5,785 bases of DNA, taken from Porphyrobacter sp. UBA7686 (GTDB lineage: Bacteria; Pseudomonadota; Alphaproteobacteria; Sphingomonadales; Sphingomonadaceae). This document shows, piece after piece, positions 1 to 5,785 of this stretch. The stretch is from the NCBI GenBank assembly GCA_002482865.1, contig DLGU01000161.1:1791-7575 (forward strand), written 5' to 3'. The stretch's first letter is position 1. Every line of letters starts with the position of its first letter. A program made the translations under genes and the position numbers. The notes under the pieces are model-generated. The model saw nothing but the letters and a program-made list of their open reading frames with translations. It had not been told where the DNA came from and did no database searches.

Positions 1-405
1 ATCGGCGGGTTCGGCGTGGTGATCGCGGTCAACCTCGTCATGGCGAGCTATGCCGTCGGCAGCTTCCACGGCACGGTGGTCGACAATTCCTATGTCGCCA
101 GCCAGAACTACAATGGCTGGATCGCCAAGGCCGAAGCCTCCAAGGCCTTGGGCTGGCAGGCGATCCCGCAGCGCCGCGCGGATGGGCGGGTGGTGCTCGA
201 AACCCTCGCTGTGCCTGCCGAAGCAGCCATCACGGCCGAGGCCGAACGCCCGCTGGGTGCGCGCGAGGCTGCGCGCCTGACCTTCGCGCCGCAGGGCCAG
301 GGCCGCTGGCTCTCGAACGAGACGCTGGGCGCAGGCCGCTGGCAAATCCACATCGGCATCCGCGCAGGCGCGCAGGAATGGGCCGGGGAAGGCGATCTGC
401 GATGA
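1..405 (+). CDS. fixH: FixH/CcoH family cbb3 oxidase assembly protein (5' end missing)
   Basis: This is the 3' part of a gene that enters from the left edge in frame 1; 134 codons are visible before the TGA at 403-405. The first visible residues (IGGFGVVIAVNLVMASYAVGS) form a hydrophobic segment, the second half or so of the single N-terminal membrane anchor of FixH. It is followed by the FixH-like stretch GTVVDNSYVASQNYN and a periplasmic-type C-terminal domain with several W and G residues. FixH/CcoH is a membrane protein needed to build or stabilise the cbb3-type cytochrome c oxidase, and is thought to work with the copper ATPase FixI. The identification rests on the motif after the anchor and on the neighbours, fixI and ccoS. 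The GTG at 16 is not a credible start because the membrane helix continues upstream. The stop overlaps the fixI start (ATGA, 402-405), which implies translational coupling. No frameshift is seen. Confidence 0.88.
   Translation: MGGFGVVIAVNLVMASYAVGSFHGTVVDNSYVASQNYNGWIAKAEASKALGWQAIPQRRADGRVVLETLAVPAEAAITAEAERPLGAREAARLTFAPQGQGRWLSNETLGAGRWQIHIGIRAGAQEWAGEGDLR
385..392 (+). promoter_or_regulatory. Ribosome binding site deciding the fixI start
   Basis: GGGGAAGG lies nine bases before the ATG at 402, inside the last codons of fixH. The in-frame ATG at 378 has no such site at a useful distance and would add eight residues (MGRGRRSA) that look like out-of-frame fixH. This favours 402 as the fixI start. 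Confidence 0.6.
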
Positions 406-2525
406 ACGCCCCCGCTCTCCTCAACCCGCACGACGCCCGCCCGCTGATTTCGACCCGCTTCACTGTGCCGGGGATGAAATGCGCCGGGTGCATCGGCAAG
501 ATCGAGAGGGAATTGCCAAAGCTCGCAGGCATCGCCGCCGCGCGCGCGAACTTCTCCGCCAAGCGGGTGGCGATCAGCCATGATCCGGCGCTGGGCGAAG
601 ATGCGCTGACAGCCGCGCTGCTGGCACTGGGCTTCGAAGCGCAGCCGGTTGCCGACAATCCGATGGGCGTCGAGGTCGAGGAACGCAAACGCCTGAACCG
701 CGCGCTCGGCGTGGCGGGCTTTGGCATGATGAATGTCATGCTGCTCTCGGTCAGCGTCTGGTCGGGCGCGGACGGGGCGACGCGCGAGCTGTTCCACTGG
801 CTCTCGGCGCTGATCGCGCTGCCGGTGATCGCCTATGCGGGCCGTCCGTTCTTCGCCTCGGCATGGATGGCGCTGAGCCACAAGCGCACCAACATGGACG
901 TGCCGATCAGCATCGGCGTGATCCTCGCGACCTGCCTCAGCCTCTACGAGACCATCACCGGCGGCGCGCACGCCTATTTCGACAGTGCGGTGATGCTGTT
1001 GTTCTTCCTGCTCGCAGGCCGCGCGCTCGACGCCGAGATGCGCACACGCACACGCGCCGGGATCGGCGCCTTGCTCGGGCGGATGGGCAAGAGCGCCTCA
1101 GTGATCGCACCCGACGGCACCACCCGCCGCGTCGCCGCGAAGGATCTGGAACCCGGCATGCTGGTGCTGGTCGCCGCTGGCGAAGCGCTCGCGGCCGATG
1201 GCGAAGTGGTGGACGGCATCAGCGCCATCGACAATGCCATGCTGACCGGCGAAAGCGCGCCCGAACCTGTCGGGCCGGGGAGCGCGGTCCATGCTGGCGC
1301 GATCAACCTCTCCACCCCGATCCGCGTGGCGCTGACCCGCGTGGCCGAGGATACCGCGATTGCCGAAATCGCCCGGCTGATGGACGAGGCGGGGCAATCG
1401 CGCAGCCACTACGTCCGCATCGCCGACCGCGCCTCACGGCTCTATGCGCCGGTGGTGCACAGTCTCGCCGCGCTGGCTTTCGTCGGCTGGATGATTGCGG
1501 GCGCTGGCGTGCACCAGTCGTTGACCATCGCGATTGCGGTGCTGATCATCACCTGCCCCTGCGCGATGGGCCTCGCCGTCCCCGCTGCGCAAGTGGTGGC
1601 GAGCGGTGCGCTGCTGCGCCGGGGCTTGCTTGTGAAGGACGGGAGCGCGCTGGAACGCCTGGCTGAAGTGGACATCGCGCTGCTCGACAAGACCGGCACG
1701 TTGACGCTGGGCGAACCGCGCGCGGATGTGAGCGCGCTGGGCGCCGAGGCTCGCGCCATCGCGCTGGGTCTGGCGCAGGCAAGCCGCCATCCCTTGAGCC
1801 GCGGCCTTGCGGCTGCGCTGCTCCGCGAAAAGGTGCAGCCCGCCAGCATTGATAGCATCCGCGAAGAAAGCGGGATCGGCCTCACCGGCACATGGCAGGG
1901 CGTAGCGGTTGCGCTGGAGAAGCCCGAAGGCGAGGCACAGGCGCTCGCCACCACCTTGCGTATCGGGGACACCGCGCAGGTTATCACCTTCGCCGACCCC
2001 ATGCGCAGCGATGCCGCTGCAACCCTCGCCGCCCTGCGCGCCGAGGGGATCACCGCGAGCATCCTGTCGGGCGACCGCGTCGCGCCGGTCGAAGCGATGG
2101 GCCGGGCGCTGGGTCTGACCGCGCAAGCCGAGGCCACCCCGCAGACGAAACTTGCCGCGCTGGAAGCCCTCAAAACTCAAGGCCGCCGCCCGCTGATGGT
2201 GGGCGATGGGCTCAATGATGGCCCCGCCCTCGCCGCCGCCCATGCCTCGATCGCGCCGGGCACCGCATCCGACGCCAGCCAGCAGGCCGCCGACGCGGTG
2301 TTCATTGGCGAAGGGCTGATGCCGGTCGCGCTCGCGGTGCGGGTCGCCAAGGCGACGATGCGGATCGTGCGGCAGAATTTTGGTTTCTCGATTGCCTATA
2401 ACCTGCTCGCCGTGCCGCTGGCGGTGTTCGGCCTCGTCACCCCGTTGATTGCAGCGATTGCCATGTCGGTGAGCTCGCTGGTGGTGGTCGCCAATTCGCT
2501 GCGCTTGGCAGGAGCCGCCAAATGA
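402..2525 (+). CDS. fixI: FixI/CcoI copper-transporting P1B-type ATPase for cbb3 oxidase
   Basis: A 707-residue P-type ATPase of the cytoplasmic membrane that exports Cu(I) towards the periplasm to supply the copper centre of cbb3 oxidase. An N-terminal heavy-metal-associated domain (about residues 17-85) carries GMKCAGC, with metal cysteines C27 and C30. Eight probable membrane helices lie near 102-120, 130-147, 167-185, 190-208, 347-369, 372-394, 657-677 and 680-699. Catalytic motifs are intact: TGES (282-285), the CPC ion-binding motif (385-387), DKTGT with phosphorylated D429, the HP dipeptide (463-464) and GDGLND (601-606). The last two helices carry the P1B-1 Cu(I) signatures: N-x6-YN-x4-P (NFGFSIAYNLLAVP) and M-x2-SS-x5-N (MSVSSLVVVAN). 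Position between fixH and ccoS separates it from a general copper-export CopA. It overlaps both neighbours by ATGA. The start at 402 was chosen over 378 from the ribosome site and the overlap pattern. Confidence 0.96.
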   Translation: MNAPALLNPHDARPLISTRFTVPGMKCAGCIGKIERELPKLAGIAAARANFSAKRVAISHDPALGEDALTAALLALGFEAQPVADNPMGVEVEERKRLNRALGVAGFGMMNVMLLSVSVWSGADGATRELFHWLSALIALPVIAYAGRPFFASAWMALSHKRTNMDVPISIGVILATCLSLYETITGGAHAYFDSAVMLLFFLLAGRALDAEMRTRTRAGIGALLGRMGKSASVIAPDGTTRRVAAKDLEPGMLVLVAAGEALAADGEVVDGISAIDNAMLTGESAPEPVGPGSAVHAGAINLSTPIRVALTRVAEDTAIAEIARLMDEAGQSRSHYVRIADRASRLYAPVVHSLAALAFVGWMIAGAGVHQSLTIAIAVLIITCPCAMGLAVPAAQVVASGALLRRGLLVKDGSALERLAEVDIALLDKTGTLTLGEPRADVSALGAEARAIALGLAQASRHPLSRGLAAALLREKVQPASIDSIREESGIGLTGTWQGVAVALEKPEGEAQALATTLRIGDTAQVITFADPMRSDAAATLAALRAEGITASILSGDRVAPVEAMGRALGLTAQAEATPQTKLAALEALKTQGRRPLMVGDGLNDGPALAAAHASIAPGTASDASQQAADAVFIGEGLMPVALAVRVAKATMRIVRQNFGFSIAYNLLAVPLAVFGLVTPLIAAIAMSVSSLVVVANSLRLAGAAK

Positions 2526-2683
2526 CCGGCCTCGCTTTCCTCATCCCCATCGCGCTGGGCATGGGATTGCTCGGCCTCGTCGCCTTCCTGTGGTCGATGC
2601 GCGTGGGCCAGTATGACGACATGGACGGCGCGGCCAACCGCATCCTGATCGATGATGACGAGCCGCTGGAGGAGGACGCATGA
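2522..2683 (+). CDS. ccoS: CcoS/FixS small membrane protein for cbb3 oxidase maturation
   Basis: A 53-residue protein with one N-terminal membrane helix (residues 3-20, about LAFLIPIALGMGLLGLVA) followed by FLWSMRVGQYDDMDGAANRIL and an acidic tail (DDDEPLEEDA). The run FLW-x3-R-x-GQYDD-x2-GAA-x-RIL is the hallmark of CcoS/FixS, and the length is typical of the family. CcoS is required for maturation of cbb3 oxidase; loss in other bacteria gives an oxidase lacking cofactors, and a role in copper or haem insertion alongside CcoI is the usual view. The ATG overlaps the fixI stop (2522-2525), with an AGGAG at 2510-2514 seven bases upstream. Its own stop overlaps the next start as ATGA (2680-2683). 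Confidence 0.95.
   Translation: MTGLAFLIPIALGMGLLGLVAFLWSMRVGQYDDMDGAANRILIDDDEPLEEDA
2668..2676 (+). promoter_or_regulatory. Strong ribosome binding site for the small Cys/His protein
   Basis: GGAGGAGGA lies just before the ATG at 2680, within the codons for the acidic tail of ccoS. It is the closest match to the Shine-Dalgarno consensus in the window and supports translation of the short gene that follows. The best AGGAGG register ends only four bases before the ATG; the upstream GGAGGA register gives a more usual seven. Confidence 0.55.
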
Positions 2684-2910
2684 GCGCCGCCCTCCCCCTG
2701 GCAATCGCCGCGCTGGTGCCGGTGATGCTCGGCCCGGCTCCCGCCGAGCACACGGCGATCACCGCGACCCTGTGCAATGGCGGGACCATTACCATCCCGC
2801 TCGGCGATGATGCGCCCACAGACGATAGCGGCAACTGCCATCCCAAAGGCTGCCATGCCGGTACATGCCGCGAAAAGAGCGAACAAAAAGGCCCGAAACG
2901 GACGATTTGA
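2680..2910 (+). CDS. Small exported Cys/His-rich protein of unknown function, in the cbb3 assembly operon
   Basis: A 76-residue protein I do not recognise by name. Residues 1-22 look like a signal peptide (hydrophobic, no charged residue, ending PAPA before E23), with likely cleavage near A22. This predicts a mature periplasmic protein of about 54 residues. It carries C32 in a TLCNGG turn, then a CHPKGCHAGTC cluster (C53, H54, C58, H59, C63), and ends in a basic tail (REKSEQKGPKRTI). The evenly spaced CH pairs could bind copper or another metal, or form disulfides. Coding is supported by the ATGA overlap with ccoS, a strong ribosome site and placement as the fourth gene in a tightly coupled operon. 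The inferred role is an accessory factor for copper or cofactor handling in oxidase assembly; no known enzyme domain is seen. Its stop codon lies inside the hemN FNR/FixK box. Confidence 0.72.
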   Translation: MSAALPLAIAALVPVMLGPAPAEHTAITATLCNGGTITIPLGDDAPTDDSGNCHPKGCHAGTCREKSEQKGPKRTI

Positions 2911-2920
2911 TCTCGCGCAA
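2907..2920 (+). promoter_or_regulatory. FNR/FixK-type box (anaerobox) upstream of hemN
   Basis: TTGATCTCGCGCAA matches the FNR/FixK consensus TTGAT-N4-ATCAA with an intact left half and three of five bases in the right half. In the core form TTGA-N6-TCAA it has one mismatch. It matches 11 of 14 bases of the symmetric palindrome TTGATCTAGATCAA. Regulation of hemN by FnrL or FixK is established in other alphaproteobacteria. The box centre is 41.5 bases before the hemN ATG, the class II activator position if transcription starts at that A. The TGA of the preceding gene (2908-2910) is part of the box. Confidence 0.66.
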
Positions 2921-2942
2921 AGACGGGCGACTGCCGCCGCGC

Positions 2943-2948
2943 TTTAAG
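2943..2948 (+). promoter_or_regulatory. Candidate -10 element of the hemN promoter
   Basis: TTTAAG (four of six matches to TATAAT) is the only A+T-rich hexamer between the FNR/FixK box and hemN. If transcription starts at the ATG (2955) it occupies -12 to -7 exactly, and the box then sits at -41.5 in place of a -35 element. The fit of both distances is the evidence; the hexamer alone would be weak. Confidence 0.45.
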
Positions 2949-2954
2949 CGTCTC

Positions 2955-4265
2955 ATGTGGACCTATCACCCCAACCTCCTCGCCACGCCGGTGCCGCGTT
3001 ACACCAGCTACCCCACCGCTGCCGATTTCGGCCCGCTGGAGGGAGGCAGCATTGAGCGCGCCATCGCCGAGGCGTCGGGCGACATCTCGCTCTACCTCCA
3101 CATCCCGTTCTGCGAGAAGATCTGCTACTATTGCGGCTGCAACACCGGCGCATCAGGCAAGCGCGCGCGGGTGGAGAGCTACCTCGCGGCGCTGCATCAG
3201 GAAATCGCCACGGTCGCCAGCCTGCTCCCACGAGGCACGCGGGTGCGGCGGATCGCCTTTGGCGGCGGCAGCCCGAACGCCATCGAACCGGGTGAATTCC
3301 TGAGCCTCGTGGATGCGATCCACGCACACTTCCCGCTCGACGCGCCGTCCTGGTCGATCGAGCTTGATCCGCGCAGCCTCACCCCCGAATGGGCGCCGGT
3401 GCTGGGCGACGTCGGCATCACCCGCGCCAGCATGGGGGTGCAGACCTTCGCCGCACATTGCCAGAAAGCCATCGGGCGCGAACAATCGCTCACCATGATT
3501 GGCCGCAGCGTTGAGCTGCTGCGGGGCGCAGGCGTCACCAGCCTCAATTTCGATCTGATGTACGGCCTGCCGCACCAGAGCGAGGCGGACCTTGAAGACA
3601 GCCTCGAATACACCCGCAAGCTCGGCGCGGACCGGGTTGCGGTGTTCGGCTATGCCCATGTCCCGCATCTGGTGCCGCGTCAGGCGATGATCCCCGAAGA
3701 CGCCCTGCCCGGCGCAGCGGCGCGCTTCATGATGGCAAGTCAGGCCCATGCGATGCTGACCGGGCATGGCTATGACGCCATCGGGTTCGATCACTTCGCC
3801 CTGCCGCATGATCCAATGGCCCTCGCGGTGCGTGACGGCACACTGCGGCGCAATTTCCAGGGCTTCACCGATGACCCGTCAGACGTCCTGATCGGCATGG
3901 GCGCGAGCGCGGTCAGCGGCTTTCCCGGACTCCTCGCCCAGAATGAAAAGCACACCGGCCGCTACCGCCAGCTTTCAGGCGAAGGTCGCCTCTCCGCCAA
4001 CCACGGAATCGTGCGCAAACCGCAAGACCGTCTGCGCGGCGGCGTGATCGAGGCGCTGCTGTGCCAGGGCGAGGCGGAGCTTTCGCCCTGCCTGTTGGCC
4101 GAGGTGCAGGATCGGCTGGGCCCCTTCACCGCCACCGGGCTGGCGCGGCTCGACGGCAACCGGCTCGCCATTCTGCCCGGCGGACTGCCCTATGCCCGCG
4201 TGATCGCCGCCATGTTCGACAGCTACCGCGCGGCCAATCAACGCAGTTTCAGCTCGGCCATCTGA
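2955..4265 (+). CDS. hemN: HemN, oxygen-independent coproporphyrinogen III oxidase (radical SAM)
   Basis: A 436-residue cytoplasmic radical SAM enzyme that decarboxylates two propionates of coproporphyrinogen III to give protoporphyrinogen IX without oxygen. The N-terminus (YHPNLLATPVPRYTSYPTA) is the HemN signature. The cluster motif CEKICYYCGC supplies C53, C57 and C60 for the 4Fe-4S cluster, plus C62, the extra cysteine that separates HemN from the related HemW. Y47 corresponds to the tyrosine stacking near SAM in E. coli HemN. Further family motifs are FGGGSPN (102-108; often GGGTPT), IELDPRSL, SMGVQTF, NFDLMYGLPHQ, AVFGYAHVP, GFDHFALP, RRNFQGFT and GMGASA, and the C-terminus ends FSSAI like other HemN proteins. 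ATG 2955 was chosen because the family's conserved N-terminus begins there. An in-frame ATG at 2865 would add 30 non-conserved residues, overlap the preceding gene and place the FNR/FixK box inside the gene. No Shine-Dalgarno sequence precedes 2955. The product supplies haem for the cbb3 oxidase under low oxygen. Confidence 0.95.
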   Translation: MWTYHPNLLATPVPRYTSYPTAADFGPLEGGSIERAIAEASGDISLYLHIPFCEKICYYCGCNTGASGKRARVESYLAALHQEIATVASLLPRGTRVRRIAFGGGSPNAIEPGEFLSLVDAIHAHFPLDAPSWSIELDPRSLTPEWAPVLGDVGITRASMGVQTFAAHCQKAIGREQSLTMIGRSVELLRGAGVTSLNFDLMYGLPHQSEADLEDSLEYTRKLGADRVAVFGYAHVPHLVPRQAMIPEDALPGAAARFMMASQAHAMLTGHGYDAIGFDHFALPHDPMALAVRDGTLRRNFQGFTDDPSDVLIGMGASAVSGFPGLLAQNEKHTGRYRQLSGEGRLSANHGIVRKPQDRLRGGVIEALLCQGEAELSPCLLAEVQDRLGPFTATGLARLDGNRLAILPGGLPYARVIAAMFDSYRAANQRSFSSAI

Positions 4266-4386
4266 CCGCCATTCGACTGCATGCCTCGCTCCTTGCATGA
4301 ATTGCAATTTGCCCTGATAGTTTGCCGCAAAACGACAAGCGGAGTCTCTATCGCGCGCATACAAGCAATATTGGGGGGAAAAGATC
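4266..4386 (+). promoter_or_regulatory. Intergenic control region of gdhA with TTGC/GCAA palindromes
   Basis: This 121-base gap is visibly richer in A+T than its surroundings. It holds AATTGCAATT (4300-4309, a perfect 10-base palindrome, also the right arm of TTGCA-N5-TGCAA at 4293-4307), TTTGC-C-GCAAA (4321-4331) and CAATATTG (4366-4373). A Shine-Dalgarno-like GGGGGGAA at 4373-4380 lies six bases before the gdhA ATG. No clear sigma-70 pair stands out. GATAGT at 4316-4321 could be a -10, with a poor -35 (TTGCAT, 4293-4298) 17 bases upstream. No strong hairpin with a T-run follows hemN. The gdhA promoter presumably lies here and the palindromes are candidate operator sites for an unidentified regulator. 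Confidence 0.5.
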
Positions 4387-5742
4387 ATGGCAGTCACCGA
4401 CCACGTCGACCTGAATGGCTTCATGGAGGGCGTGAAGAAGCGCAATCCGCACCAGCCGGAATTTGTGCAAGCGGTCCAGGAAGTGGCCGAAGACATCTTC
4501 GAATTCATGGAGGACAAGGAGGAGTACCACTCCCAGCAGATCCTCCGCCGCATTGCCGAGCCTGACCGCGTGGTGTCCTTCCGGGTGTGCTGGGAAGATG
4601 ATGCCGGCAATATCCGCGTGCAGCGCGGCTGGCGCGTCCAGAACAACAACGCCATCGGCCCCTACAAGGGCGGCATCCGCTTCCACCCTTCGGTGACCGA
4701 AAGCGTGCTGAAGTTCCTCGCCTTCGAACAGACATTCAAGAACGCGCTCACCGGCCTGCCGATGGGTGGCGGTAAGGGCGGGTCGAACTTCAACCCCAAG
4801 GGTAAAAGCGTGCGCGAGATCATGCGCTTCTGCCAAAGCTTCATGACCGAGCTGTACCGCCACATCGGCGCGGATATCGACGTGCCAGCAGGTGATATCG
4901 GCGTGGGCGGGCGCGAGATTGGCTTCATGTTCGGCCAGTACAAGCGCATCACCAACAACTTCACCGGCGTGCTCACTGGCAAGGGGCTGGAATGGGGCGG
5001 CAGCCTGATCCGCACCGAGGCGACCGGCTACGGCGCGGTCTATTTCCTTGAGAATATGCTGGCGACCAAGGGCGAGAACCTTGAGGGCAAGACGGCGGTG
5101 ATTTCCGGCTCGGGCAATGTCGCGACCCATGCGGCGGAGAAGATCGTGCAACTGGGCGGCAAGGTCTTGACCCTGTCCGACAGCGGCGGCTTCATCCACG
5201 ATCCCGACGGTATCGATCAGGAGAAGATCGACTGGGTGAAGACCCACAAGACCCACCGCCGCGGACGGATCGAGGAATATGTCGAGGCCTTCCCCAAGGC
5301 GAGTTTCCATGCGGGCAAGACCCCGTGGGGCGTGCCCTGCGACATGGCCCTGCCCTGCGCGACGCAGAACGAATTGCTGGGTGAGGACGCCAGAATGCTG
5401 GTCGCCAACGGCTGCCGCGCGGTGTCCGAAGGCGCGAATATGCCGACCGATCTGGACGGCGTGCACATCTTCAAGGCGGCCAAGCTGCTCTACGCGCCGG
5501 GCAAGGCGTCCAACGCGGGCGGGGTTGCGGTCTCGGGTCTGGAAATGAGCCAGAACTCCGAACGCCGGTCATGGAAGGAAGACGAGCTTCAGCAGATGCT
5601 GAAAGACATCATGGCCGGCATCCACAATTCCTGCATCCGCTACGGCGATCAGGGTGGCGGGTACATCGACTATGTGAAGGGCGCGAATATCGCTGGCTTC
5701 AAGAAGGTCGCTGATGCGATGCTGGCATTCGGGGTGGTGTAA
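4387..5742 (+). CDS. gdhA: Hexameric glutamate dehydrogenase, probably NADP-specific
   Basis: A 451-residue cytoplasmic enzyme that converts 2-oxoglutarate and ammonium to glutamate using NADPH (reversible). It aligns by eye with E. coli GdhA (447 residues) from end to end without gaps of note. The N-terminal substrate domain has GPYKGGIRFHP (K94), FKNALTGLPMGGGKGG (K118 and catalytic K130) and PAGDIGVGGREIG (D170), then TGKGLEWGGSLIRTEATGYG leading to the coenzyme domain. The dinucleotide fold has SGSGNVA (240-246), and SDSGG (from 264) ends the second strand, as in the NADP-type SDSSG of E. coli; this is why NADP is preferred, though specificity cannot be proven by eye. LPCATQNEL, EGANMPTD, APGKASNAGGVAVSGLEM and VKGANIAGFKKVADAML complete the family pattern. 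The start at 4387 has a good ribosome site and the family's usual N-terminal length. It is probably its own transcription unit with no direct tie to the oxidase genes. Confidence 0.96.
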   Translation: MAVTDHVDLNGFMEGVKKRNPHQPEFVQAVQEVAEDIFEFMEDKEEYHSQQILRRIAEPDRVVSFRVCWEDDAGNIRVQRGWRVQNNNAIGPYKGGIRFHPSVTESVLKFLAFEQTFKNALTGLPMGGGKGGSNFNPKGKSVREIMRFCQSFMTELYRHIGADIDVPAGDIGVGGREIGFMFGQYKRITNNFTGVLTGKGLEWGGSLIRTEATGYGAVYFLENMLATKGENLEGKTAVISGSGNVATHAAEKIVQLGGKVLTLSDSGGFIHDPDGIDQEKIDWVKTHKTHRRGRIEEYVEAFPKASFHAGKTPWGVPCDMALPCATQNELLGEDARMLVANGCRAVSEGANMPTDLDGVHIFKAAKLLYAPGKASNAGGVAVSGLEMSQNSERRSWKEDELQQMLKDIMAGIHNSCIRYGDQGGGYIDYVKGANIAGFKKVADAMLAFGVV

Positions 5743-5764
5743 GTTTCAGCATCTCATACCGCCT

Positions 5765-5783
5765 TCCCGGGCTTGACCCGGGA
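5765..5783 (+). repeat. G+C-rich hairpin after gdhA (terminator or REP-like palindrome)
   Basis: TCCCGGG-CTTGA-CCCGGGA is a perfect seven-base-pair inverted repeat with a five-base loop, starting 22 bases after the gdhA stop. It could end gdhA transcription, but the window stops two bases later, so a T-run cannot be checked. Similar CCCGGGCTTGACCCGGG units recur between genes in many alphaproteobacterial genomes, so it may equally be one arm or unit of a dispersed palindromic repeat. Confidence 0.55.
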
Positions 5784-5785
5784 CC

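Noticed and set aside
108..971. A 287-codon open frame on the minus strand across fixH and fixI
   Set aside because: It is antisense to two recognised genes, is rich in R, A and H as expected from mirror-frame translation, and has no known motif.
1434..2243. Open frames of about 240-270 codons on the minus strand inside fixI
   Set aside because: Two different minus-strand frames are open over the same stretch, which reflects base composition and not genes; fixI motifs are continuous here.
2865..2954. Upstream ATG at 2865 as the hemN start, adding 30 residues
   Set aside because: The added residues are charged and unlike HemN N-termini, no ribosome site precedes them, and this start would overlap the preceding gene and enclose the FNR/FixK box.
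4324..4342. CCGC...GCGG hairpin as a hemN terminator
   Set aside because: The stem has only four base pairs with a ten-base loop and no T-run follows it.
4348..5466. A 372-codon open frame on the minus strand across gdhA
   Set aside because: It lies almost wholly antisense to a clearly conserved glutamate dehydrogenase and has no recognisable domain. Long antisense frames are common in G+C-rich genes.
1..5785. CRISPR array, tRNA or rRNA gene, insertion sequence or phage gene
   Set aside because: I see no regularly spaced direct repeats, no tRNA-like cloverleaf and no transposase, integrase or phage protein; the window is filled by housekeeping and respiratory genes.

Overview
The window is about two-thirds G+C and every gene reads left to right. 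Protein content and gene order point to an alphaproteobacterium. Sphingomonadales, perhaps the Erythrobacteraceae, is my best guess from the look of the proteins; no 16S or other taxonomic marker is present.

Positions 1-2910 hold the distal part of a cbb3-type cytochrome c oxidase assembly operon (ccoGHIS/fixGHIS): the 3' part of fixH/ccoH, a complete copper-transporting P1B-type ATPase (fixI/ccoI), the small membrane protein ccoS/fixS, and a 76-codon exported, cysteine- and histidine-bearing small protein that I cannot name. These four genes are joined by three successive ATGA stop/start overlaps, so they are almost certainly co-transcribed and translationally coupled. The oxidase structural genes (ccoNOPQ) and ccoG probably lie to the left, outside the window.

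Positions 2907-4265 hold hemN, the oxygen-independent coproporphyrinogen III oxidase, which makes haem when oxygen is low. A good match to an FNR/FixK box overlaps the stop codon of the preceding small gene. Its centre is 41.5 bases before the hemN ATG, with a plausible -10 element between them. hemN therefore appears to have its own oxygen-responsive promoter and may be translated from a nearly leaderless transcript. The oxidase assembly genes and hemN together form a coherent microaerobic respiration module: copper delivery, cofactor assembly and haem supply for a high-affinity oxidase.

Positions 4266-4386 are a 121-base, comparatively A+T-rich intergenic region with several TTGC/GCAA palindromes and no convincing terminator. 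It is followed by a complete hexameric, probably NADP-specific glutamate dehydrogenase gene (gdhA, 4387-5742), a separate transcription unit for ammonium assimilation. The last 43 bases contain a G+C-rich hairpin that may be a terminator or the start of a dispersed palindromic repeat cut by the window edge.

Most of the window is well-understood biology. The parts that deserve attention are the small CHxxxCHxxxC protein, the compact hemN promoter, and the palindrome cluster before gdhA.
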